This document shows, in pieces, positions 7,568 through 17,772 of a DNA stretch of 64,000 nucleotides. Both the position numbers and the translations under genes were made by a program. The notes beneath the pieces were generated by a model that did no database searches, was not told where the DNA came from, and was given only the letters and a program-made list of their open reading frames with translations. Numbering within the stretch: position 1 is the first letter of the stretch; each line of letters begins with the position of its first letter. The DNA is from 3-1-20CM-4-69-9 sp963833655 (GTDB lineage: Bacteria; Actinomycetota; Thermoleophilia; Gaiellales; Gaiellaceae), in NCBI GenBank assembly GCA_963833655.1, contig CAWHYL010000006.1, positions 1-64,000 on the forward strand, written 5' to 3'.

Positions 7568-8578
7568 TCACGCATTCGTGGCCGGCAGCGAATGCGAGAT
7601 GGCGGGCCGGTGCCGGTTCCTCCACCAGCCGGCGCCCGCGTACAGGGCTAACGCACCGGCAACGATCAGCGCCCACGCGACACTGAGCTTCGGCTGCACC
7701 ACGTCGGGGATCAGCCAGTCCGTCCAGCCCCGCTTCACGACCTGCTCGTCCCAGGCGTCGTTTGCCATGTTCCCGATCGCGTAGGCGACGATCAGCGCGA
7801 GGTAGATGCCGAGCGCGATCCGCAGCGGCCGCAGGCGAACACGCGGGACAACACGCGACAGGACGAGCGCCGTCAGCAACAGGAGCAGCGCGTCGAGGCC
7901 GTGGTGGTGGCCGTGATGGACGGTCGGGAAGAGATGATGCAGCGTCGGTGTCTGCCACGTCAGCTTGCCGGTCTGGTACACGTCGCGAAGCCCCGGCACG
8001 CCGTCGAGGTAGAACCCGAGGTCGGCCCCGATCCACGGCAACGCCAGCAGCACGGCGACGATTGCGACCCCCGCACGCAATCTGTCCCCCGGCTGCGGCT
8101 GCGCGAAGCGGGGACCCGGAAGCCGAAGCAGCGCGATCGCCGTCAGCGCGAGCGCAAGGAGGACTCCGATCGCAGCGATCGCGTTCACCGGCCGTGCGTC
8201 GAGGTCGGACTGGTCGACGACGCCCGGCCAGAACACGGCCGCACACATGACCACTGCGACGACTGCGACGATCGTCGCCCACCGGCGCGAAAGGCGATCG
8301 GCGACGATCGCAACCACCGGGATCGCCACGAGCGCGGTCGAGTAGTTCGCGAACACAACCACCCGGCTCGCACCGCCCCCGATCCCGCTCCCCGAAACGT
8401 GGTACAGCTCGCTCGACGGCAGCCGCGAGTACGTCACGAACATCGCGATTGCGTCCGCGAAGAACAGCAACCACACAGCCAGCACCTCGAGCGGGAAACC
8501 CCGCCCGCCCGCGTCCAGAAACCCGGCGCCGCCACCGGAGCGCGCGTCCCGTGATGCCGCTGGGTCTCTCGCGTGCAT
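7568..8578 (-). CDS. polytopic membrane protein of unknown function
   Basis: 336 residues from ATG 8578; upstream in-frame codons are disregarded because a GAGGG-type Shine-Dalgarno sequence precedes this ATG. About eight hydrophobic segments follow a short polar N-terminus. A histidine-rich loop 'HHLFPTVHHGHHHGLD' lies near the middle and could bind a metal, and the C-terminal tail is Arg/His-rich and cytoplasmic-looking. I recognise no family. It is the last gene in the run of minus-strand genes descending from 16397 and lies 113 bp after the membrane hydrolase gene, so it could be co-transcribed. Confidence 0.7.
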   Translation of the reverse strand: MHARDPAASRDARSGGGAGFLDAGGRGFPLEVLAVWLLFFADAIAMFVTYSRLPSSELYHVSGSGIGGGASRVVVFANYSTALVAIPVVAIVADRLSRRWATIVAVVAVVMCAAVFWPGVVDQSDLDARPVNAIAAIGVLLALALTAIALLRLPGPRFAQPQPGDRLRAGVAIVAVLLALPWIGADLGFYLDGVPGLRDVYQTGKLTWQTPTLHHLFPTVHHGHHHGLDALLLLLTALVLSRVVPRVRLRPLRIALGIYLALIVAYAIGNMANDAWDEQVVKRGWTDWLIPDVVQPKLSVAWALIVAGALALYAGAGWWRNRHRPAISHSLPATNA

Positions 8579-8691
8579 GGATTCGGTTCCCTCGACAATA
8601 CGACTCACTCGCCACCGCTTCCAGGCCACTCCCAACTACGCCCGACGAGCTCGACCGGGACCACCCGCTACGAATCATCGAACTCGGGGGC

Positions 8692-10029
8692 CTAGCTCTG
8701 GGCGTTCAAGAGAGCACGGTCGAAGAACCCGACGACACGTCGCTCGTAATGCTTCGGTTGCGCGTCGATGCCGCCGACGTGCCCGCTTCCCGGTACCCGC
8801 CACAGCGTCTTCGGAGCGTGGGCGGCCGCGAAGTACGTCGGGTTGAGGTTGCGCTCGCCATCCTGCCCGTGCTCGCCATAGATGAAGAAGACGGGCGTCG
8901 GCGCTATCCGCCCGACGAGGTCGGCCAGGCTCGGCGGCGGAGCATCGCCGGAGAAGAGCGTGATTCCGGCTGTGAGGGGCGCGTACGACGCGAGCGCGAG
9001 CCATTTGTCGTTGCCCGTCATGTCCATCAACTCGTGGACAGATCGCTCGCCGGCGCCTTCGGCAACGAGGGCTTTCAAGCCTTTGGATCTGGCCGCGGCT
9101 TCCAGCATCATCTCGCCGCCGACCGAGAGCCCGATGCCGCCGATCCGGTTGCCGTGGACGTCAGGCCTTCCCTGAAGGAAGCGGACGGCGGCATCGACAT
9201 CGCGGTAGCCGTCCCAACCCCATGCGTTCGGATCGCCTTGACTCTCGCCCTCGCCGCGCCGGTCGAAGAGCAGGACGCCGTAGCCGTGACGCGCGAGCAT
9301 GCGCGCCGGCTTCTGCGTGCCCTTGCGGCCGGGGAACGAGATCACCGCCGCGCCGTTCTTCGACGGCACGTACCAACCGCGGAGCCGGAGCCCGTCGGAC
9401 GTCGTGAACGTGACGTCCTCGTGCCGAGCCCCCACGTGATCCGCAGGAACGAAGGCTCGGGCGGTGTGGGTCAAGACGTACGAGGCGAGAAACGGAGCGA
9501 TCACGACGTAGGTCGCCACCACCGTCGCTGCCGCGACGAGCGCGCGCCGCAACCACCGTCGCAGCCTGCTCTCGTCGACTCGCCTTGTCCGCCAGAGGGT
9601 CACCACCGCGCCGACGATGAGGACGGCGCCCGCCGCGGCTGCGGCCAGGCCCGTGTAGTCGTCGCCGGACAGCTGACCGGCCTTGGCGTAGTAGAACGCC
9701 TCGATCCCGGCGACGATGCCGAAGAGTCCGATCGCCGCTGCGACGGCAGCGCGCAAGCCGGGACGAAAGCGCGGGAGGAGCGCGACAGCCGCCAGCAGCA
9801 CGGCGCACGGGACGAGACCGCTGACGAGGTGGTCGCCCGCGGAAGTGCCGGGTTGCGGCTGCAGGAAGTTGTCGTCGAGAACATGCAACGCGACAACGCC
9901 GACAGCGACGCGGAGCAACGCTGCTTCGGTGCGCCGAGCTGCGTGGATGTCGTCGCCGCGTCGTGCCGAGCGCGTGCCCGGCCCCTCCCGGTCCGCCTCG
10001 ACCGGGAGGGCCTGCGAGGGAGCGCTCAT
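8692..10029 (-). CDS. membrane-anchored alpha/beta hydrolase
   Basis: 445 residues from ATG 10029, overlapping the permease stop as ATGA. The N-terminal third has four or five membrane segments. The rest is an alpha/beta hydrolase of the dienelactone-hydrolase/prolyl-oligopeptidase-like type, with 'FDRRGEGES', nucleophile elbow 'GIGLSVGGE', and a late 'GSGHVGG' supplying the catalytic His. The location is probably membrane with an extracytoplasmic catalytic domain. Translational coupling to an ABC exporter suggests it processes or tailors something at the envelope; that is inference. Confidence 0.85.
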   Translation of the reverse strand: MSAPSQALPVEADREGPGTRSARRGDDIHAARRTEAALLRVAVGVVALHVLDDNFLQPQPGTSAGDHLVSGLVPCAVLLAAVALLPRFRPGLRAAVAAAIGLFGIVAGIEAFYYAKAGQLSGDDYTGLAAAAAGAVLIVGAVVTLWRTRRVDESRLRRWLRRALVAAATVVATYVVIAPFLASYVLTHTARAFVPADHVGARHEDVTFTTSDGLRLRGWYVPSKNGAAVISFPGRKGTQKPARMLARHGYGVLLFDRRGEGESQGDPNAWGWDGYRDVDAAVRFLQGRPDVHGNRIGGIGLSVGGEMMLEAAARSKGLKALVAEGAGERSVHELMDMTGNDKWLALASYAPLTAGITLFSGDAPPPSLADLVGRIAPTPVFFIYGEHGQDGERNLNPTYFAAAHAPKTLWRVPGSGHVGGIDAQPKHYERRVVGFFDRALLNAQS

Positions 10030-12589
10030 TCGTACTGCAGTGCCTTGAGGATGTTCAAGCGCGAGGCGCGCCGCGCCGGAAGGATCGCGGCCAACACGCC
10101 GGCGACGATCGTCGCTACGACGAACACGCCGATTGTCGTCCACGGGATCGCGAGGACGATGCCCTCGTCCGAGAGCGCCTGCGTCGTCAGGATCGCGAGG
10201 AACGTCCCGACGAGAATTCCGAGCGCCGCCCCGATCAGGGCCGTGACGATGCTCTCCTGGCGGATCATCCGCCGCACCTGACTGCGGGTCATGCCGATGG
10301 CCCTCAGCATCCCGAGCTCACGGGTCCGCTCGAAGACGGACAGGACGAGAGTATTGACGACGCCGAGGAGGCTGATGATCACCGACAGGCCCAGCAGCCC
10401 GTAGAGGAGGTTCAGGGTGAGGTTGATGTCGGCCTCCTGGTTCTTCTTGAACTGGCTGGCAGTCACGACCTTCGCGTCCGGATATGAATGCAGCGAAAGC
10501 GCCAGGCGCGCAGTGTTCGTCTTGGTGACGCCGCCCTTGATGTTGATGAGCGTCATCAGGTTCTGCGGCTTCGCGTAGTTCGCGTCGAACGTCGCCGCCG
10601 ACAGCGTCACGTCGCCGAAGGGCGAGCCGCCTTTCGGTGGATCGAAGATGCCCTTCAAGCGCAGGTGGAGCACCCGGCCGGTCGGAGTCTCGACGGCGAT
10701 CGGTGAACCGATCTGCAGGTGATGGTCTTTCGCGTAGTCCTTGTCGACGAAGGCACCGTCCTCGCGCAGCCTCGCCGGCACACCAGTTCCGCCTTTCACC
10801 CAGTCGATCCGGATCGTCTGCGCCGTATTCGGCGGCACAGCCGTGATCTGGACGTTGTGGCCGAAGATGCGGGCGTCGCCGGCTCGAAGCCCCGAGACCG
10901 CGGTCACACCGGGCGTTCCGGCTACCGCGGCGTCCGCCTCCTTCGTGAACGGGTCGAAGCCGTTCTCGGCGGTGAGCGCGTAGTCCGCGACGAACAGCTT
11001 GTCGACCGCATCGCCGAACGACGTCCGCAGGCCGGCACCCACGATGGCCACGAAGGTGATCAACGCGAGGCCGATCATCAACGCCGACGCGGTCGAGGCC
11101 GTCCTGCTCGGGTTCCGCATCGCGTTCTCGCGCGCGAGAGTGCCTGCGGTGCCGCCGAACCGCGCGCCGGGCCAGCCGAGCACGGCTGCGAGCGGACCTA
11201 CGGCCCGCTTCGCATTCATCGCGACGCCGACGAAGAGGATCAGCGTGCCGAAGCCGAGCGCCGAGAGGCGGGCGGCGGTCGTCAGGCCACTCCCGAAGAT
11301 CCCGTAGACGAGGAGCAGGATTCCGAGCGCAAGGGTCACGATCGACATGACCGGCCCCCAGTGCGACAGCCTCGATGCCGGCAGGCTCGCACCCTCGCGA
11401 ACTGCCGCGATCGGCGGCACCCGCGTCGCCCTGATCGCGGGGCGCAGGCTGGCAACCAGCGTGACGACGACCCCGACCAGCAGACTCACGACGATCGTGC
11501 GCGTGCCGAACACCGTCCCACCACTTGGAAACTCGACGCCGAGCGCGCTGAACAGGGCGCTGAGGCCCTTGGCGATGGCCAGTCCGAAGAACAGGCCGAG
11601 GAGCGATGCCATGACTCCGACTACGAGGGCCTCCAGCATCACGCTGCGCAGCACCTGGCGGCGCGAGCTCCCGATGGTCCGCAACGTCGCGAACTCACGC
11701 ATCCGTTGCGCGATCGTGATCGACAGCGTGTTCGCGATCACGAACGCTCCCACGAAGAGTGCGATGAAGCCGAAGGCGAGCAGGATCTTCTGGAAGACGC
11801 CGATGCTCTGGTTGACGGTGTCGACAGCCTCTTGTGTCTGAGCCGCGGCCGTCTTGACCTTCGCCGTTTGCGGAAGCAGCGGCCGGATCTCGGCGACGAG
11901 CCGTTCGGACGAAACGCCCGCCTTCGCGGCGACCTGGATCTCGTCGAACTTTCCCTCCTTGTGGAAGAGGTTCTGAGCCGTAGGCACATCGAAGATGGCG
12001 ATGGTCGACGCTCCGATCGACGAGGACGACGCGAACGTCGCGATTCCTGTGATCTCGAAGTCCTGCACACCCTGGTCCGACGCGACGCCGATCGTGTCGC
12101 CGACGCCGAAGTGCTTCTTCTCGGAGGTCCTCTGGTCGATCGCGATCTGGCCGCTTCCGACCGGCCACCGGCCCGACGTCAACTCGAGCGGGTTGAAGCG
12201 GGCGTCGTTCTTCGGGTCGACGCTTGCGGCGAGGCTCGAGCCACCTTTGGTCGAGATGACCTTGCCGTTTCGGTCGACCAGCTTCGCCTCGTCGGCCACC
12301 GAGCCTGCTGCGGCGGCGACGTCCGGAAGCCGTTTGACCCTGGCGAGAACGCTGTCGGGGAACGCCGGGGTCGTCGCGGTGTTGCTGTCGTTGTTCTTGA
12401 AGGCGACCTTCCCGCTGATCACCGCGTCGGCGTTCTCGTACGAACCGTCGACGACCTTCGTGAACGACGCCTTGATGGTGTCGGTCAAGATGAAGGTGCC
12501 GCTGATCATCGCAACGCCGAGAACGATCGCCAGCGCAGTCAGCAACGTTCGGAGCTTGCGCCCGAGTAATCCTTTGAGGGCTACGCGGG

Positions 12590-12593
<4 letters not shown>
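10026..12593 (-). CDS. FtsX/MacB-like ABC transporter permease
   Basis: 855-residue permease with two FtsX domains. It has an N-terminal membrane helix 'LLTALAIVLGVAMISGTFIL', an extracytoplasmic MacB-core-like region up to about residue 260, three or four helices with the conserved 'FATLRTIGSSRRQVLRSVML' coupling region, a central membrane part, a second extracytoplasmic region and final helices with 'RELGMLRAIGMTRSQVRRMI'. Such permeases export lipids, peptides or drugs, or act mechanically on the envelope. It overlaps the ATPase gene upstream and the hydrolase gene downstream by 4 nt (ATGA both times), so the three are coupled. Confidence 0.93.
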
Positions 12594-13363
<770 letters not shown>

Positions 13364-13365
13364 GA

Positions 13366-13872
13366 TCAGCTCCTTCGCTCTGCTGCTGGGTGGGCGGTTC
13401 GACGTTCCGCTTCGGCCTTCAAGTGCTGCAGACCGCTTTCGAGCGCGTGGTCGAGCTTCTTCTGGAGTCGGCTGCGAAAGAGGAGGGCGACGAGCCCGTC
13501 ATACGACTCCTCGGTACGCACGATCGTCGTGACGTCGCGAGCCTCGAGGGCGTAGACATGGATCGCGTTGAGGCCAAAGGCCTTGCCGCTCCAGGCGACG
13601 CTTCGCGGCGATTCGACGTGCGCGAGCGTCGACGTGATCGTCCCGGGGCCCGATTTCCAACGAAAGACGGACCCCTCGGACAGGCCACCGTTCATGGAGA
13701 CGGATTTCACGTCCGGGTTCCAGGTCGGCCAACGCTCGATGCCGGTGAGCACGTCCCAGACGACTTCGGGAGCCGCGGCGATTTCGGTCTCGCCCGCTCC
13801 GACAACCGGTGCAGCCGAGTTGATCCTCATCTCGGCGGGCACGACGTCGTCCTGGATGACACGCGTCTTCAT
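13366..13872 (-). CDS. SRPBCC-family protein (START-like)
   Basis: 168 residues. The segment 'TEIAAAPEVVWDVLTGIERWPTWNPDV' is the classic N-terminal strand-helix of polyketide-cyclase/dehydrase-type SRPBCC proteins, which form a hydrophobic ligand cavity. No catalytic motif is apparent. It is the first gene of the tight block SRPBCC, ATPase, permease, hydrolase, with only two bases to the ATPase start. It may carry or sense a hydrophobic compound handled by the exporter; this is an inference from context. Confidence 0.85.
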   Translation of the reverse strand: MKTRVIQDDVVPAEMRINSAAPVVGAGETEIAAAPEVVWDVLTGIERWPTWNPDVKSVSMNGGLSEGSVFRWKSGPGTITSTLAHVESPRSVAWSGKAFGLNAIHVYALEARDVTTIVRTEESYDGLVALLFRSRLQKKLDHALESGLQHLKAEAERRTAHPAAERRS

Positions 13873-13983
13873 CGCTTGCTCCTACGTGGGGGACGCGTCC
13901 ACCGTCGCAGGTGCGCCTGCGCGTCATAAGGCGGAAAACAGGCGGCTTTCGGGGCGGGTTTCTGGTGGCTTCCGAGCGGACGT

Positions 13984-14628
13984 TCAGTTCCGCAGGAAGA
14001 GCAGCACGGCCAGCACCCGCTTCGACTCCGTTCCGGTGGTCGGCAGCCGCAACTTCGTGAAGATGCTCGAGACGTATTTCTCCACCGCGCGAAGCGTGAT
14101 GACGAGCGCCTCGGCGATGCCCTGATTCGAATTTCCCTGCGCCATCAGGTCGAGCACCTCGCGTTCGCGCGGCGTCAGTTGCTCCAGCGGGTCTTTGTCC
14201 CGGCGTCGCGACAGGAGCGTCCCGACGATGATCGGATCGATCGCCGAACCGCCGGCCGCGACACGCCGCACCGCCGCGACGAACTCACTGACGTCGCTGA
14301 TCCGGTCCTTCAGCAGGTATCCCACGCCTTCGGCGGAGTCGGCGAGCAGCTTCATCGCGAGCCCCAGCTCCACGTATTGCGACAGCACCAACACACCCAC
14401 GTCGGGGCTCGCGGAGCGGATCTCGAGCGCCGCGCGCAGCCCCTCGTCGCTGTGCGTGGGCGGCAGCCGGATGTCGACGATCGCGACGTCGACCGGATGA
14501 CTCCGGAGGGCGGCAAGCAACTCATCCGCGTCCCCGCATTCGGCGGTCACCTCCATTCCGGCCTCGCGGAGCAGCCGCGCGACGCCTTCGCGAAGCAGCA
14601 AGCTGTCTTCGGCGATCGCTACGCGCAT
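13984..14628 (-). CDS. NarL/LuxR-type response regulator
   Basis: 214 residues from ATG 14628. The receiver domain has acidic pocket Glu7-Asp8, phospho-acceptor Asp52 (VDIRLPP) and the conserved Lys in 'LLKDRI'. The C-terminal LuxR helix-turn-helix is 'LTPREREVLDLMAQGNSNQG...VEKYVSSIFTKL'. It overlaps the 3' end of the kinase gene by 10 nt, so the two form a coupled pair. The exporter operon starts 111 bp downstream on the same strand and is a likely target. Confidence 0.93.
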   Translation of the reverse strand: MRVAIAEDSLLLREGVARLLREAGMEVTAECGDADELLAALRSHPVDVAIVDIRLPPTHSDEGLRAALEIRSASPDVGVLVLSQYVELGLAMKLLADSAEGVGYLLKDRISDVSEFVAAVRRVAAGGSAIDPIIVGTLLSRRRDKDPLEQLTPREREVLDLMAQGNSNQGIAEALVITLRAVEKYVSSIFTKLRLPTTGTESKRVLAVLLFLRN

Positions 14629-16397
14629 GGAATCTCGGCCTTGACGCGCGTGCCGCCTCCACGCGGTGTCCAGACGCGAAGTCTGCCGCCGACCGCCTCG
14701 ACGCGATCCGCGAGGCCCCGCAAACCCGACCCGCGTTCGGTGTCGGCGCCCCCGATCCCGTCGTCGACGACCTCCACGACGATCTGCCCCTGGTCGCGAC
14801 CGACGTCGACGGTCGCCCGCGTCGCGCGAGCGTGCTTGGCGATGTTCGTCAAGCTCTCCGCAACGACGTAGTAGGCAACAACTTCGAGGCACTCCTGTAT
14901 GCGTCCCTCGGACGCAACCGTGAGCCGCACCGGAACCGACGCGCGCGCGGCGATCGACTCGAGCGCGACCTGGAGGCCGTGCCCACTGAGCACGGCGGGA
15001 TGAATGCCTCGTGCAACGTCGCGGAGCTCTTCGAGCGAGAGCGCTATCTCGCGTCTCGCGTGATCGAGTCGCGTCGTCGCTTCCGTGTCGCCCTCGAGGC
15101 GCTGTTCGAGCAGGCTCAGCTCGAGCGAGAGTGCGATCAGCCGTTGCTGCGCACCGTCGTGCAGGTTGCGCTCCAGCCGCTTCCGCTCCTTCTGCGCCGC
15201 ATCGATCATTCGCGCGCGGGATCCCCGCAGCTCTTCGAGTCGAGCTCGCAGCTCGGCCTGGAGGCGGGTCTTCTCGACCGCGATCGCCGCGGCCGCCGTG
15301 ACCGCAGTCAGGAGCTCGGGCTCATCCTGCAACGACGGGTCGTGCAACAGCGCCGCGACGCGCTCGCCGTTCCTGTCGATCAGGGTCGTCGCACGTTCAC
15401 GGCCCAGATCGCGGATGTCGACGGCACGGCCGTCGAAGTCCGCATAGGTGGCGAACTCGGGCAGCCAGTAGGCGAGCTCGAGGGAAGGGTCTCGGAGCGC
15501 GCGCGCGAGCGCATCGCGTAGATCGGCCGGCGCAAGGTCCGTGCGCAGCTGGACAACGAGGTCGCCGAGAGCCGATCGTGCCAAGCGAGCCTGAAGCAGG
15601 CCGGTCAGAAAGACAACCGGGGCGAGTGCGAGCGTGACGAATGCGCCCCAGCGGATCTGCGCGACCCAAGGTCCGCCGAACGCGGCGGACAGGAAGAGAT
15701 ACGCGATCATCGCGAGTGCGAGGCCGAACGCGTCCACGAGCAGTGCAACGGAGCGGCGGAGCGGCCTTCCCGCGTGCAATCGGCGAAGGGCGAGGACGCC
15801 GACGCCCACGAGACAGGCAAGGCTCACGATTGTCAGCTGAACCTGTCGGACGACCTCCGCTGCGCCGAGATGCGCGTGGCCTTCGAGCAGGTTGTGCCGA
15901 CCGAACTCGCCGAACTGCATCCGAAGCAACTCGAGGACGATCGCCGTGCCGTACGCCGTCACGACCACAGCCCGTTCGAACCGACCTCTCAGACGCCCGT
16001 CCGGAAACGCAAGGAAGACGTGCAGGAACAGCACGGGCGGGACGAGGTCGATCGCTTGTCCGACCGTGTAGGGAACGACACTCGTCGCCCAGACGAGCGT
16101 CGAGGCAAAGTTGACGAAACCGCCGGCGATCATCAGCGGACCAAGACGACTCGCGGGCCGCCGTCGCCACACAAAGAGCCCGCAGGCCACATACGAGAGC
16201 GTGATGAGAGCCGTGAGCACCGCGATCACGAGCGGCTCGCCGATCTCCACGCCGACACCTTCACCGGCGATTGCGAGCGCGAACGAGATGACGCCGGCCG
16301 CGCACGCCGCCATCCCAATTACCAATGCAACCGACGCCTTCGGCACGGCAGCGGCAGATCCTCGATCCAGACCGGCTGCACTCATCGAAGCAGCCAC
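14619..16397 (-). CDS. membrane histidine kinase, HisKA_3 (NarL-partner) type
   Basis: 592 residues from GTG 16397, with AGAAGGGAG just upstream; ATG 16385 is an alternative. About eight membrane helices fill residues 20-280, followed by a linker or GAF-like stretch, then the HisKA_3 dimerisation box 'RNLHDGAQQRLIALSLELSLL' with the phosphorylated His, and an HATPase with 'DDGIGG' and 'GSGLRGLADRVEAVGG'. It is the partner of the NarL regulator at 13984. The many-helix N-terminus suggests sensing within or at the membrane; no ligand can be named. Confidence 0.93.
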   Translation of the reverse strand: MAASMSAAGLDRGSAAAVPKASVALVIGMAACAAGVISFALAIAGEGVGVEIGEPLVIAVLTALITLSYVACGLFVWRRRPASRLGPLMIAGGFVNFASTLVWATSVVPYTVGQAIDLVPPVLFLHVFLAFPDGRLRGRFERAVVVTAYGTAIVLELLRMQFGEFGRHNLLEGHAHLGAAEVVRQVQLTIVSLACLVGVGVLALRRLHAGRPLRRSVALLVDAFGLALAMIAYLFLSAAFGGPWVAQIRWGAFVTLALAPVVFLTGLLQARLARSALGDLVVQLRTDLAPADLRDALARALRDPSLELAYWLPEFATYADFDGRAVDIRDLGRERATTLIDRNGERVAALLHDPSLQDEPELLTAVTAAAAIAVEKTRLQAELRARLEELRGSRARMIDAAQKERKRLERNLHDGAQQRLIALSLELSLLEQRLEGDTEATTRLDHARREIALSLEELRDVARGIHPAVLSGHGLQVALESIAARASVPVRLTVASEGRIQECLEVVAYYVVAESLTNIAKHARATRATVDVGRDQGQIVVEVVDDGIGGADTERGSGLRGLADRVEAVGGRLRVWTPRGGGTRVKAEIPCA

Positions 16398-16555
16398 GGT
16401 TCTCCCTTCTGCGTGCCGTCGAAGTGACGGAACCTCTCAGGCGCGGCCGCCGCAGTCACGGGGCGAAGAAAGGAGGCGTCTCCCGCGAGCATACTCCGGC
16501 ATGCCGTCGGGGTGGTAGGGCCGTGTTGTCGGGCTCCGGGTTATACGCTCGACGG

Positions 16556-16882
16556 GTGAAGCTCGGGACGCGCATCACGCTCGCTGCGACTGGATTCGTC
16601 TACGCAGTCTTCGCGGTGGCTTGCTTCAGGCTTGCGATCGAGCACGGCTACGAACGGGCGGTGTCCATCGGCGAGGGATCGTTCGCCCTGCTCGGCGCCG
16701 CAGGGCTCGTCGCCGCGACGCAGTCGAGCTGGCGGGCAGCGGCGGTGATAGTCGCGACGTTCCCCCTGGTCGTCTGGTTCCTGGCGACGTCCTGGAACTC
16801 GGGCCCGCCCTTCCTCATCGCTTCGCTGATCGCCCCCTGCACCGCCTTGACGGTCCTCGTCCGCACGAGCTTCGTGCGTTGA
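16556..16882 (+). CDS. small membrane protein
   Basis: 108 residues from GTG 16556, chosen because earlier in-frame codons encode polar low-complexity sequence. The protein is three or four hydrophobic segments ('ITLAATGFVYAVFAVACF', 'SFALLGAAGLVAAT', 'AAAVIVATFPLVVWFLAT', 'FLIASLIAPCTALTVLV') with short loops. No family recognised. It is divergent from the kinase at 16397, with 158 bp between them, and convergent with the mini-ORFs at 16906-17078. Confidence 0.6.
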   Translation: MKLGTRITLAATGFVYAVFAVACFRLAIEHGYERAVSIGEGSFALLGAAGLVAATQSSWRAAAVIVATFPLVVWFLATSWNSGPPFLIASLIAPCTALTVLVRTSFVR

Positions 16883-16905
16883 AGCGCGCGCGTCGCCGCG
16901 CCGCC

Positions 16906-16992
16906 TCAGAAAGAGGACATCCAGCGCAGCGCGCCAGCGAGGCTCACGAAGGGCAGGAGGGCGAGCGGGACAGCGATCGCGAGCGGAATCAC
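16906..16992 (-). CDS. 28-residue predicted membrane mini-protein (second of an overlapping pair)
   Basis: GTG 16992 overlaps the stop of the mini-ORF upstream (GTGA). It encodes 28 residues, almost entirely one hydrophobic helix ('IPLAIAVPLALLPFVSLAGA') ending in 'LRWMSSF'. Too short for homology calls. Coupling to a second single-helix mini-ORF and hydrophobic composition in both make chance less likely, but expression is unproven. Confidence 0.35.
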   Translation of the reverse strand: MIPLAIAVPLALLPFVSLAGALRWMSSF

Positions 16993-17078
16993 TTGGCGCC
17001 AGTCCCGAACACCACGCCGTAGAGCGCGAGGAGCAACGCCGCGAGGACGAGCCCGGTGATCAGCAGTCGCTTCTTCAT
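16989..17078 (-). CDS. 29-residue predicted membrane mini-protein (first of an overlapping pair)
   Basis: ATG 17078 opens a 29-codon frame: a basic start 'MKKRLL' followed by a single hydrophobic helix rich in Leu and Ala, ending 'GTGAK'. A weak GTGGAG precedes it. Topology would be a tail-out single-pass protein or a bare signal-like peptide. It is coupled by GTGA to the next mini-ORF. Function unknown; small single-helix proteins often modulate larger membrane complexes, but nothing here says which. Confidence 0.4.
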   Translation of the reverse strand: MKKRLLITGLVLAALLLALYGVVFGTGAK

Positions 17079-17177
17079 GGCTCCACTCTTGACCACCGGC
17101 GGCGCGGCGTCGGTACGGCTGACGCCCTTTCGTCGGGCGGCGTGCCGGTGGATCAGTAGTGCGCGGCCTCGACTGAC

Positions 17178-17684
17178 TCAGCCGGAGATCGTCAGCTTCG
17201 AACTGACGGACGCGCGCCCCCGGCGGAGCCCGTGTGCCGTCCGCACGATCGGCCAGACGTACCAGTGGTAGACGCCAGGACGGAGCGCATGCCGGCGTCC
17301 GCGGTAGGTCCAGAGCGCGGGGAGCTTCAACCGCGCGTGCTTCGTCCTCGACATGTAGATCGCCCGCCCATGGCCCACGAATTCGACGAGGTACGACCGT
17401 GCACCGCGCGCGGGCACCCACGCGAACGTCTTCGGCACGGGCTTTGCAGCCGCCGCGCGCTTCGAGCTGCCCGGAAGCACCTGTCGCAAGTCGACAGCAC
17501 GAGCCGCGAACAGAGCGACGAGGGCGAGCGCAAAACCGCAGGCGGCATAGGTGAGGCTGCGAGCCGACACATGCGGCAACCGGAAGGCCGGCTGGCGCGC
17601 GTGCGACCGGTCTTCGGCTGCCCGCCATGACTCAGCCGGCGACCAGTGGTCGTAGCTCTGGGACGCTTCTCGAGATCCGGACAT
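17178..17684 (-). CDS. single-pass membrane protein with extracytoplasmic beta-rich domain
   Basis: 168 residues from ATG 17684, with AGGGAG about ten bases upstream. A cytoplasmic, polar N-terminus of about 45 residues precedes one membrane helix ('LTYAACGFALALVALFAA'). An extracytoplasmic domain follows, with 'FAWVPARGARSYLVEFV' and 'ALRPGVYHWYVWPIV', a pattern seen in fibronectin-III-like folds. The layout resembles an anti-sigma or sensor-anchoring protein, but no functional motif is present. It lies 88 bp downstream of the MFS gene on the same strand. Confidence 0.6.
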   Translation of the reverse strand: MSGSREASQSYDHWSPAESWRAAEDRSHARQPAFRLPHVSARSLTYAACGFALALVALFAARAVDLRQVLPGSSKRAAAAKPVPKTFAWVPARGARSYLVEFVGHGRAIYMSRTKHARLKLPALWTYRGRRHALRPGVYHWYVWPIVRTAHGLRRGRASVSSKLTISG

Positions 17685-17772
17685 CAGCGTTTGGCTCCCT
17701 TTCGGGGTCGAGCCGCAGCCGAGTTCAGGACAAGCCCTCGCGTCATCGGCGCGAGACGGCCGTTGCGAAAGC

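Noticed and set aside
8449..10281. 610-codon plus-strand frame
   Set aside because: Antisense to the hydrolase and permease genes, no recognisable motifs, composition of a shadow frame.
10719..12569. Long plus-strand open frame of over 600 codons opposite the FtsX permease
   Set aside because: Composition is Arg/Asp/Glu-rich with no domain, as expected from the antisense of a GC-rich gene; the minus-strand permease is clearly the real gene.
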